This document shows positions 8,001-14,678 of a DNA stretch of 15,833 bases, one piece after another. Within the stretch, counting starts at the first letter, position 1. Every line of letters begins with the position of its first letter. The position numbers and the translations under genes were made by a program. The notes beneath the pieces were generated by a model. It did no database searches. It was given only the letters and a program-made list of their open reading frames with translations, and was not told the DNA's origin. Source of the DNA: Acidobacteriota bacterium (GTDB taxonomy: Bacteria > Acidobacteriota > Terriglobia > Terriglobales > Acidobacteriaceae); contig JAJYSL010000090.1 in the NCBI GenBank assembly GCA_021793595.1, positions 1 to 15,833 on the forward strand. Reading direction: 5' to 3'.

Positions 8001-8673
8001 CTTCATCAACCCGAAGGCGGACTACGGTAACAGCTACTACAATCGGCCGCAGGCGTTTTTGCTGAATGGAAACTGGAACCTGCCCACCGGTCGAGGCCAC
8101 AAGATTGGCGGCGGTTCGCCGGGATGGGTCAACCAGATCATCGGTGGATTTATGCTAAATGGCACCTTGACATGGGAAAGCGGTCTTCCGTTCACTCCTT
8201 CGTACCAGCTTTGCGCGCTTGATCAGGATATTGACGGGCAGGGGGGCACCCTCTGCCGACCCAGCTGGGCGGGTCCGGGAGAGAGCTTCCGGCTTCACTC
8301 CGGTCCTTTTAATCCCACGGCACACTCAGTCAGCTTTTTCACTCCCGTCTCGTTGCTGGCTACCAACGGCCAAGTTTCCGGACCATTTCAGCGCCCCCAG
8401 GTTGCCACCTTCGGCAACATCCAGCGGGACTCGTTCTATGGGCCGGGCCTCATTGATGTCGATGCATCAATTGCCAAGACCTTTAAACTTCCGAAATCGA
8501 CCACCTTTCAATTGACTGCGCAGGCGTTCAATCTCTTCAACCATCCGAACCTTGGGCAGCCGAGCGGGTGCGTGGATTGCGGCACCAGTTCAGGGTTGAT
8601 CACGGACATTGTGGCTTCGCAGAACGGAAGCTCGATGCGTATTTTGCAATTCGCCGGTAGACTGCAATTCTAG
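5026..8673 (+). CDS. TonB-dependent receptor with N-terminal carboxypeptidase-regulatory-like domain (Oar/SusC-like)
   Basis: The protein has 1215 residues and is predicted in the outer membrane. Residues 1-47 are a long signal peptide (basic region, hydrophobic core at 27-40, likely cut at TAFSQA). Residues 50-135 form a carboxypeptidase-regulatory-like beta-sandwich (GTIFGTVTDPTGAVIPNATI, GNYQV, YRVQATATGF). A plug domain covers roughly 140-290 (LENLPNLNRNF, TGYELDGTDNQDP, AQTKSGTNKFHGS). The rest is a large beta-barrel ending in an aromatic residue (FAGRLQF), as usual for outer-membrane barrels. A Gly-rich loop (GAAGGGGFGAGGFAG) lies near residue 475. Cysteines of the mature protein occur only as four close pairs. 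Such receptors take up oligosaccharides or other large substrates using TonB energy. No SusD-like lipoprotein is next to it, as is normal in Acidobacteriota. It is first in a same-strand set with two glycosidases, pointing to carbohydrate uptake; the substrate is not known. Confidence 0.92.
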   Translation: MNHVLYIPKSPSLFPSPAKSSPVLPRILIACMVLIVAGLNTPTAFSQAVYGTIFGTVTDPTGAVIPNATITVTDISKNVSVTAKANGSGNYQVQHLIPDVYRVQATATGFNEGSVEHVQVYADTQPKVDIQLAPGAVANTVHVTSAAPLLTTAHADVSTILNSRALENLPNLNRNFTSFELLTPGTTYIGWNVGQSTNPQQSQQIEVNGQLPFATGYELDGTDNQDPIQGVAVINPNLDAVSEMKVTSQNYDAEFGAAIGGMVTAQTKSGTNKFHGSAFEFRRSDAQQARDPFTEYAPNSLTGKYISPNEQNMFGGSIGGPIKKDKMFFFGDYQGVRQKTGSSVQTTVPTALAHTTCTSGGDCNLSEYLNPALQGGSTFQVFDPTTDPASPAGRVPFANNIIPAGDVSAPAAKLISEMPLPNAGNGNITNNYVASGSGIFNTDQFDVRGDVETKQNFHSFGRYTRFNSTLSGAPYFGAAGGGGFGAGGFAGTDNALDQNVAAGGDYVVSPTWVTDFRFGWFRIYLNENGPNYNQPLGNELGIPNANVGDLTLNGGLPQFQVDVPSNGSNNGSSALYGTSAEQYLQTENQFQAVDNWSHQLGNHSIEFGADLRYAMNHLVGLNNGQLRSGNFIFHAAGTAGNAFGATPASSGLGYGTFLLGDVSNFDRTQTQNTDAQERQKRAFFFAQDQWRATSTLTVNYGLRWDIVFPESVNGKGMGGLLDYNTGDIRIAGYGPWGTNLNVGKNWTNFAPRIGLAWQVRPNTVFRAGYGRAYGLGWSGNNFGEVLTFSYPTQVNQSLNSATNYSSVFGLSQGPPGYTFAPIPASGNYPLPNGIEVPTRPLSVVLPTLDAWNLTMQQQLTPTMALQIGYVGSHGIHNQFDSSNQASNNQPTVRGFNTCSGVAGCPAADINPLTGLPYTQSDRRPFYNGTAQTLGVTYGEPYGWTQDFRYNANQATSSYEALQVVFNKSYAQGVQLMANYTWSKARAHESDYFFINPKADYGNSYYNRPQAFLLNGNWNLPTGRGHKIGGGSPGWVNQIIGGFMLNGTLTWESGLPFTPSYQLCALDQDIDGQGGTLCRPSWAGPGESFRLHSGPFNPTAHSVSFFTPVSLLATNGQVSGPFQRPQVATFGNIQRDSFYGPGLIDVDASIAKTFKLPKSTTFQLTAQAFNLFNHPNLGQPSGCVDCGTSSGLITDIVASQNGSSMRILQFAGRLQF

Positions 8674-8901
8674 GTGATCTATTTCGGCTGCGGAACGTCG
8701 ACCGAACGTGAGGTCGCCATTCCGCACCGGGCTAAATTGCAGAGCCATCCACGCGAAACAACTCAGCCGGATAAGTTTTTCGACGCTGAACAGATATTCG
8801 GAGCCTCGGGAATCTCCCAGTGTCGTGATCCGTGGCTGCTCGAAAAAACTCGGCATTTGTCCGATGTCGTTTGCTTCCCCGATCAGAAGGATGCATGTTC
8901 C
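8674..8901 (+). promoter_or_regulatory. Leader between TonB receptor and GH31 gene
   Basis: This 228-bp gap is open in the GH31 frame from a GTG directly after the receptor stop. Its translation has no family resemblance, and a signal peptide begins at the ATG at 8902, so I regard it as untranslated. It starts with a strong hairpin (8689-8726) and ends with AGAAGGA at 8885-8891 as ribosome binding site. It may hold a separate promoter for the glycosidases, but I see no clear boxes. Confidence 0.5.
8689..8726 (+). other. Nested RNA hairpin after the TonB receptor gene
   Basis: The outer arms TGCGGAA (8689-8695) and TTCCGCA (8720-8726) pair perfectly. A 3x3 internal loop (CGT/CCA, with a possible central G-C pair) follows, then an inner stem CGACC (8699-8703) with GGTCG (8712-8716) and an 8-base loop. 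It begins 15 bases after the receptor stop codon. No T-tract follows, so it is more like an mRNA-stabilising or processing hairpin, or an attenuator, than a simple terminator. Confidence 0.5.
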
Positions 8902-11751
8902 ATGAGATTGATGACATCGCAAGCTGGCCGAAGGCCACGATCCCTATCTGCAAAAGCTTTGCTTCTGCCGCTCCTAGTCCTGCTTCTCAGCCTGTTCCCA
9001 GCGAAAAGCCAAGCGCAAGAAAATTCCTCATCGACAGCGGAGCCGACGCCGGGACTCTACAATCCCGTGGCAAATCCGAAGGCAGTGGTGACCTTTGGGC
9101 ATGCTCGATTCACGGTGCTGACTCCAGAAATGATTCGGATGGAATGGTCGGCGGATGGAAAGTTTGAGGATCACGCGTCCTTTGTGTTTCTCAATCGGGA
9201 TATGCCGGTCCCGCCCTTTACCCACACGGTAACCCAGGGCGCGAACGGCCAGGTGCTCACCCTGGCTACCGATGCATTGAAGCTGATCTACGATGCAACT
9301 CCGGCCGGGGACGGCAAGTTCACGCCAGACAACTTGAATGTGAGTTTTCAGTTGGATGGAAAAGACGTCACGTGGCATCCGGGAATGGCGTCAACGGGCA
9401 ACCTGCAAGGAACAACGCGCACTCTGGATGGCGCGCGAGGCGATCAAACCGCGGAACCGATCGGCCAGGGACTCATCTCCCGCGACGGGTGGGTGGTGGT
9501 GGACGATTCCAGACGGCCGTTGTTCGACTCCGCCGATTTTCAGTTCAACCAGGGAGAAAAAAGTCCGTGGCCATGGGTCATGCCGCGGCCTGCCGGAGCC
9601 CACCAGGATTGGTATTTCTTTGGATACGGCCATCGTTACAAAGAAGCGCTGGGCGATTATGTGAAGGTGGCGGGTCGAATTCCGCTGCCGCCGCGATTCG
9701 TGTTCGGCACGTGGTGGTCGCGCTATTGGGATTATACGGACCAGGAACTCAATGACCTGGTTCAGGGATTCCACAAGAATGACACTCCGTTGAATGTTCT
9801 GGTGATCGATATGGGCTGGCACCCAACGTTTCAGCAGAGTTGGTGGAGCCAGGAGAAAGACCAGTCCGGTCAGCCGCTTGGATGGACCGGGTATAGCTGG
9901 AACAAGCTTTTGTTTCCGGATCCGACGGCCTTCTTGAATCACATTCATCAGCAAGGCCTGAAGGTCACGCTAAATCTGCATCCTGCTGGCGGTATCGAGC
10001 CATGGGAAACGAGTTATCCGGCGATGGCGCGCGCGATGGGGATTGATCCGGCAACCAGGAAATATGTGCCGTTCGACATTACCAGCAGGAGATTTGTCGA
10101 CAATTATTTCAAGCTGGTGCTGCATCCGCTGGAAAAACAGGGCGTCAACTTCTGGTGGCTGGACTGGCAGCAGCAGGACTACACAAAAATTCCGGACGTG
10201 AATCCGACGTTCTGGTTGGGCTACGTTTTCTTCACGGACCAGGCGCGCGAGGGAAAGCGGCCACTCATGCTGAATCGCTGGGGCGGACTCGGGGAGCATC
10301 GCTACCAAATTGGATTCTCCGGCGACACCATTTCGGTGTGGTCGTCGCTGGCATTTCAGCCTTGGTTTACGGCTACCGCAGCCAACGTGGGCTACGCCTA
10401 CTGGAGCCATGACATCGGCGGTCATATGCCAGGCGCCGTCGATCCCGAGTTGTACACGCGCTGGGTGCAATTTGGGGCCTTCGCGCCCGTATTGCGCACC
10501 CATACGACCAAGAATCCGGAGGCAGAGCGACGGATCTGGGCCTATCCGGAGCCGTACTCCGGCATCATGCGGTCTACCTTCGATCTTCGCTATGCGTTAG
10601 TCCCATACATCTACACAGAGGCCCGCCGCACCTACGACACGGGCGTCGCATTTCTGCGACCGCTGTATTACAACTGGCCGGAGGCGGCGCAGGCGTACGA
10701 CTCAAAGAATGAATATCAGTTTGGCAAGGAGATGCTGGTCGCTCCAGTAGCGACGCCTGTCGATGCCGTGTCGCAATTGGCCGCGGAGTCGATCTGGTTG
10801 CCGAAAGGGAAATGGATTGAGTGGGAAACCGGCAGACATTTTACGGGGCCGATACGCGTGGAGCGCAAATTTTCCATCTCACAGATACCCGTGTATGTAC
10901 CGGAAGGCGCGATCATCCCCATGGCGCCGCCCATGAGCTACACCGGACAAAAACCTGTAGATCCGTTGATCCTGACCGCATTTCCGCAAGACCCGGGAAG
11001 CGCATCGCAGTACACGTTGTATGAGGACGCGTCGCGCAACCGCGCGTACCGGGAGAACCAAGCGACATGGACGAAGATTCACGCGCAGCAGGATGGGGGA
11101 GATCTGACCGTGACCATCGATCCGGTGCGCGGCAGCTATCCGGAAATGCTGCATGCGCGCGGGTATGAATTGCGATTGCCCGGAGACTGGCCGCCCAGTT
11201 CCGTTACGGCGAACGGGACCGCGTTGGAGTACACGATCAAGAGGGGAGTTCCAGGCTGGCATTTTGAGGGCAACACGCTCACGACTGTTATTCGTGTGTC
11301 CAGCATGCCCACAAGCCAGGCGATGGTGATTCATGTGAAGCGTCCGATGAATTTAATTCAACGACGCGCCGAACTGAATGGATTTGCGGGAAACATGACG
11401 CGGCTGCGACAGGCGTATGACACGCTGAATAAAACCTTCCCGCTGGCGTGGTCGCCGGATTCGCTGGTGGACGTGATGCAGACGGGAGATCGCTTGAGCT
11501 ATCACCCGGAGACGGTGTCGGACGAGCTGACGCACTTTCATGCGGAACTGCCGAAGGCAATCGCGGATGTAACCAAGATGAAGACGGCAATCACGCCTGC
11601 GGATCAGGAAAAGATTGCAAAGATTCTGGGAACCAATTGGCAGCATTCGATTGTCGCGCACCTTGCGACGTATCAAAGCGATGTCGCTTCCGGGATCGCC
11701 CAGATGCAGGATGTGACCACGTCTCCCAAAGACGAAGGTCAAACAAAGTAG
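8902..11751 (+). CDS. Exported glycoside hydrolase family 31 alpha-glycosidase
   Basis: The protein has 949 residues from the ATG at 8902, chosen because AGAAGGA lies 10 bases upstream and a signal peptide follows (basic start, Leu-rich core 19-33, likely cut after AKSQA). Residues about 50-255 form the N-terminal beta-sandwich of GH31. Residues 260-600 form the catalytic barrel: FGTWWSRYWDY (268-278), VLVIDMGWH (299-307), KVTLNLHP (354-361), WWLDWQQ (418-424) with likely nucleophile D421, GFSGDT (471-476) with likely acid/base D475, and WSHDIGGHMPG (501-511). Beta-domains of the DUF5110 type follow to about 815. A Cys-free, mostly helical tail (about 820-949) has no obvious GH31 counterpart. 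GH31 enzymes cleave alpha-glucosides, alpha-xylosides and related links with retention. The Trp-Gln-Gln after the nucleophile differs from the common Met-Asn-Glu, so the specificity is open. It is followed 23 bp later by a second glycosidase, probably in one operon. Confidence 0.9.
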   Translation: MRLMTSQAGRRPRSLSAKALLLPLLVLLLSLFPAKSQAQENSSSTAEPTPGLYNPVANPKAVVTFGHARFTVLTPEMIRMEWSADGKFEDHASFVFLNRDMPVPPFTHTVTQGANGQVLTLATDALKLIYDATPAGDGKFTPDNLNVSFQLDGKDVTWHPGMASTGNLQGTTRTLDGARGDQTAEPIGQGLISRDGWVVVDDSRRPLFDSADFQFNQGEKSPWPWVMPRPAGAHQDWYFFGYGHRYKEALGDYVKVAGRIPLPPRFVFGTWWSRYWDYTDQELNDLVQGFHKNDTPLNVLVIDMGWHPTFQQSWWSQEKDQSGQPLGWTGYSWNKLLFPDPTAFLNHIHQQGLKVTLNLHPAGGIEPWETSYPAMARAMGIDPATRKYVPFDITSRRFVDNYFKLVLHPLEKQGVNFWWLDWQQQDYTKIPDVNPTFWLGYVFFTDQAREGKRPLMLNRWGGLGEHRYQIGFSGDTISVWSSLAFQPWFTATAANVGYAYWSHDIGGHMPGAVDPELYTRWVQFGAFAPVLRTHTTKNPEAERRIWAYPEPYSGIMRSTFDLRYALVPYIYTEARRTYDTGVAFLRPLYYNWPEAAQAYDSKNEYQFGKEMLVAPVATPVDAVSQLAAESIWLPKGKWIEWETGRHFTGPIRVERKFSISQIPVYVPEGAIIPMAPPMSYTGQKPVDPLILTAFPQDPGSASQYTLYEDASRNRAYRENQATWTKIHAQQDGGDLTVTIDPVRGSYPEMLHARGYELRLPGDWPPSSVTANGTALEYTIKRGVPGWHFEGNTLTTVIRVSSMPTSQAMVIHVKRPMNLIQRRAELNGFAGNMTRLRQAYDTLNKTFPLAWSPDSLVDVMQTGDRLSYHPETVSDELTHFHAELPKAIADVTKMKTAITPADQEKIAKILGTNWQHSIVAHLATYQSDVASGIAQMQDVTTSPKDEGQTK

Positions 11752-11774
11752 CTGAGGATTTCGTTTTTCAATCC

Positions 11775-14417
11775 ATGCGTCCAGCGTTCGGCCAAATGCG
11801 ATCGACAAGAATGCCACGCTCGATATGGGGAGCGGGCATGCTGTTGCCATGTCTGCTGGTGGGCCTGATGTCGCAGCCTACGTTGGCAGTGGTTCCCGAT
11901 GCGGCGACTGCACTGTTTCCAGAATCCTTGTCATTGACGACCGACACGGTGAGCCCGAAGCGATTCATTGCCGTCCATGGCCAGCGCGCGTTGTTGGACG
12001 GGTACGCTGCCGGCGGGCTTGAAGTCTGGGCCTATCCGGTGCAGCTGATCAAAAATTATGAAATTGGATTTCGTCCGCGGGGAGAAACCTCCGAAATTCC
12101 TGGAGCGACAATTCTTCGGCGGATCGTCTATCGGCCGGACGAAGTTACGCGCATCTATATCGGCCCAAATTTTATTGTGAGAGAAAAGCTCTTTGTGCCG
12201 CTAAAGGCACCGGGCGCAATCATCAGTTACTCCGTGGAGAGCCAGAATCCGGTCGACATTGTCGTGCATTTTCTGCCAGTGCTGAATCTGATGTGGCCTG
12301 CGGGGATCGGCGGACAAGATGTCAACTGGAATGCGGTCGCATCGGGGTATTTGTTGACCGAGCAGACGCATCGTTTTTCCGCAGTCATCGGTTCTACCGC
12401 GATTGTGGCGCGCGACCAGATTTTCAACCGTCCTAGTTTGTCCGCGACACCGGCAGGTCTGGCCTTCACTATTCGACCGAATGGCAGTTCCAGAATTCGA
12501 ACAGCCTCAGTGGCGGTTGCGTCGGGGGATGGGAATGCTGCCAGCCTGAATACTCTGGTGGCAACGCTGACGGATAGCAGCGACAAACTTGAAAAAAAAG
12601 CCGCCCAACATTACGTTGCTCTGCGTTCGAATGCACTGCAGATTGAAACTCCGGATGCAAGTCTCAATCGAGATCTGGCATGGGCTGAAGTCGCGCTGGA
12701 TCAGGCGTGGGTATGCAATCCCTATTTAGGATGCGGTCTTGTGGCCGGCTATGGGCCATCGCGAGGAGCGCGTCGGCCCCAGTATGCGTGGTTCTTTGCG
12801 GGAGACGCCATGGTTGCGGTCCAGGCCCTGTTGAGCGCAGGCGAATATGATCGAGCGCGCGAGGCACTGGACTTTATCGCGAAATATCAGGACCCAAAAA
12901 CGGGAATGATCTGGCATGAGATTTCGCAAAGCGCGGGCGTGATCGATTGGGTCGGGAAATATCCGTACATGTTTGTTCATGTAGATATCAGCTTTCAATA
13001 TCTGAATACGGTTGCGGAATATGTTGCTACGAGCGGAGATAAAAGCTTTCTGCAGAATCACTGGAACTCCGTGCAGGCGGCGTACCGCTACTGTCAATCG
13101 CTGATCGATGCGGGAGATGGCCTGCCGCATATCCCCGCAGGCAAGGAGGGAGGAGATGAGCAGGACCGCATGAGCGACGAGCTGACGCTTTCCGCCAGCT
13201 GGGTTGAGGCATCGAAATCATTTTCTGAGATGGCGACATGGATGGGCGATGCGAATGGTGCGGCGGAGGCGGCGAAGGCCAGCGGACACGCACGCCAGTC
13301 TCTTGCGAGTCGATATTGGGACCCGAGGCTGAAATTCTGGATCGATGGATATTCGCCTTCGGGCAAGGAGATTCTGAATCGCAGCGCCAGCGGGGATGTC
13401 GTCATTACCCAACATCTTTTCAGCGAACCTCAAGAACAGTCGTTGTTGGACGAATTGGCTTCTCCGAATTTTCAGACGGATTGGGGAACGCGCAGCATGT
13501 CGACGGCCTCGCGCGTGTTCAATCCGGATTCATATGCGAATGGCAGTGTTTGGGCAGTCGGCACAGCGCCTTCCGCTATGGCATTTTGGGATGGCCATCG
13601 ACCCGCCACGGCGTTTGCGATCTGGAGCGGGTTGGTTCCATGGAGTTCCCTCGATTCGCTGGGGCACATGGATGAGGTGCTGGCGGGCGACTACTACCAC
13701 GAGCAAACAGAGTCGGTGCCGGAACAAACCTGGTCCTCCGCGTCATTTTTTCATGCCGCCGTGCGCGGACAGCTGGGGTTGCAAGTTGACGGCATGAGGC
13801 GCCAGGTTGTGTTTGCTCCGCATATACCGGCCGAATGGAATTCTGCGGCAGTGCGAAATATTCAACTACCGAAGGCGAAGATTGATTTCATCTGGACGCG
13901 TACGAACGAAGGTTCTTCTGTGGAAGCTGTCAACAGCGGCGATCCCATTCATCTGATCTATAGTCCGGAGATTCCTCTGGGCTCCACGCTGAAGGGAGCA
14001 CGGTGGAATGGAAAGCCGATTCATGCTCGGCTGGAAGAGCATGCCGAGGATGCGCATGCAACGGTAGACGTGGAGTTACCGCACGGAACCTCCCACATCA
14101 TGCTGGATTATTCGGGTGGAGTATCGCTGGTGCTGCCGGAGGTGCAGGCACCCATTGGCGACTCCAGCCACGCAATGAAGTTGATTAGAGTTAAGTTGAA
14201 CGGATCGAAATACACCATCGACGCGCAGGTGGATGCTTCGAAAAGCTCGAACTTTGAGTTGCGAACTGATCGAAAGATCGTCACCGTTCAGGGTGCGACT
14301 TGGAAATCACTGTCGGCAGATACGTACGACCTGACCGTGCCGCCTTCCAATACATCGCAATCGTCGCACGGCTATCAAGCGTTGCAGGTTGTCGTGGATC
14401 TTGGGCCGCCGCGGTAA
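11775..14417 (+). CDS. Exported six-hairpin glycosidase, glycogen-debranching-enzyme-like
   Basis: The protein has 880 residues from the ATG at 11775. ATGs at 11796 and 11811 are also possible; GAGGA at 11754-11758 is rather far (16 bases) from the first. A signal peptide covers about 1-38 (GMLLPCLLVGLM, cut near PTLA). Residues 45-285 look like an N-terminal beta-sandwich. Residues 290-680 form an (alpha/alpha)6 barrel with motifs seen in amylo-alpha-1,6-glucosidase-like proteins: YAWFFAGDAMVAVQALL (337-353), MIWHEIS (378-384), YMFVHVDISFQYLNTVAEY (398-416), YWDPRLKFW (514-522) and QTWSSASFFHAAVRGQLGL (651-669). Candidate acids are D344, E382, D404 and E650, but none can be assigned. A beta-rich C-terminal part (680-880) follows. 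It probably removes branches or terminal sugars from an alpha-glucan-like substrate in the periplasm, together with GH31. I cannot assign a CAZy family; GH15, GH63 or GH133 relatives are possible. The frame stays open upstream into the GH31 gene, but that part is not protein-like. Confidence 0.8.
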   Translation: MRPAFGQMRSTRMPRSIWGAGMLLPCLLVGLMSQPTLAVVPDAATALFPESLSLTTDTVSPKRFIAVHGQRALLDGYAAGGLEVWAYPVQLIKNYEIGFRPRGETSEIPGATILRRIVYRPDEVTRIYIGPNFIVREKLFVPLKAPGAIISYSVESQNPVDIVVHFLPVLNLMWPAGIGGQDVNWNAVASGYLLTEQTHRFSAVIGSTAIVARDQIFNRPSLSATPAGLAFTIRPNGSSRIRTASVAVASGDGNAASLNTLVATLTDSSDKLEKKAAQHYVALRSNALQIETPDASLNRDLAWAEVALDQAWVCNPYLGCGLVAGYGPSRGARRPQYAWFFAGDAMVAVQALLSAGEYDRAREALDFIAKYQDPKTGMIWHEISQSAGVIDWVGKYPYMFVHVDISFQYLNTVAEYVATSGDKSFLQNHWNSVQAAYRYCQSLIDAGDGLPHIPAGKEGGDEQDRMSDELTLSASWVEASKSFSEMATWMGDANGAAEAAKASGHARQSLASRYWDPRLKFWIDGYSPSGKEILNRSASGDVVITQHLFSEPQEQSLLDELASPNFQTDWGTRSMSTASRVFNPDSYANGSVWAVGTAPSAMAFWDGHRPATAFAIWSGLVPWSSLDSLGHMDEVLAGDYYHEQTESVPEQTWSSASFFHAAVRGQLGLQVDGMRRQVVFAPHIPAEWNSAAVRNIQLPKAKIDFIWTRTNEGSSVEAVNSGDPIHLIYSPEIPLGSTLKGARWNGKPIHARLEEHAEDAHATVDVELPHGTSHIMLDYSGGVSLVLPEVQAPIGDSSHAMKLIRVKLNGSKYTIDAQVDASKSSNFELRTDRKIVTVQGATWKSLSADTYDLTVPPSNTSQSSHGYQALQVVVDLGPPR

Positions 14418-14678
14418 CGCTTGGTTGTGGGGCGAAACCATTGTGACCACCGACGACTCACAGTCGGATCGCTTGCATTGCCATTTTCACGATTTTGGTT
14501 ATCGTTGACACCTGAATTATGCACAATCCACGAGCGTTGATGCGGACGGGGCGTTGTTCTGGAGCCCGGTTTCCTAAAGAGTTCGGGAAGCGATATTCTC
14601 CGTTTTCACCTCAGGTGCCGTAAATTCTTGTTTCTTTTGCTCGCGAGTGCATAAGATTCTATGCGCAGCTGTTGCCGG
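14418..14678. other. Intergenic region between glycosidase operon and IS remnant
   Basis: No gene is visible. Weak hairpins occur early: a 5-bp stem at 14454-14466 (CGACT/AGTCG with a 3-base loop) that overlaps an alternative 5-bp stem at 14450-14467, and no T-tract after either. These could end the operon transcript inefficiently. The 3' end of the insertion sequence should lie in this interval. Confidence 0.45.
14573..14590. repeat. Candidate terminal inverted repeat of the right IS element
   Basis: CCTAAAGAGTTCGGGAAG begins with CCT, as ends of IS1380-family elements commonly do, and lies about 90 bp beyond the transposase stop codon, a plausible distance. The other end of the element is outside the window, so the repeat cannot be confirmed. 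Confidence 0.2.

Noticed and set aside
8674..8901. GTG start directly after the receptor stop as the true GH31 start
   Set aside because: It would bury the signal peptide about 90 residues into the protein and adds a stretch with no protein-like features; AGAAGGA precedes the ATG at 8902.
11448..11774. Long upstream extension of the second glycosidase frame into the GH31 gene
   Set aside because: The translation there is Arg/Gly/Asp-rich without family resemblance, and a signal peptide starts only after the ATG at 11775. It is an open shadow of the GH31 gene.
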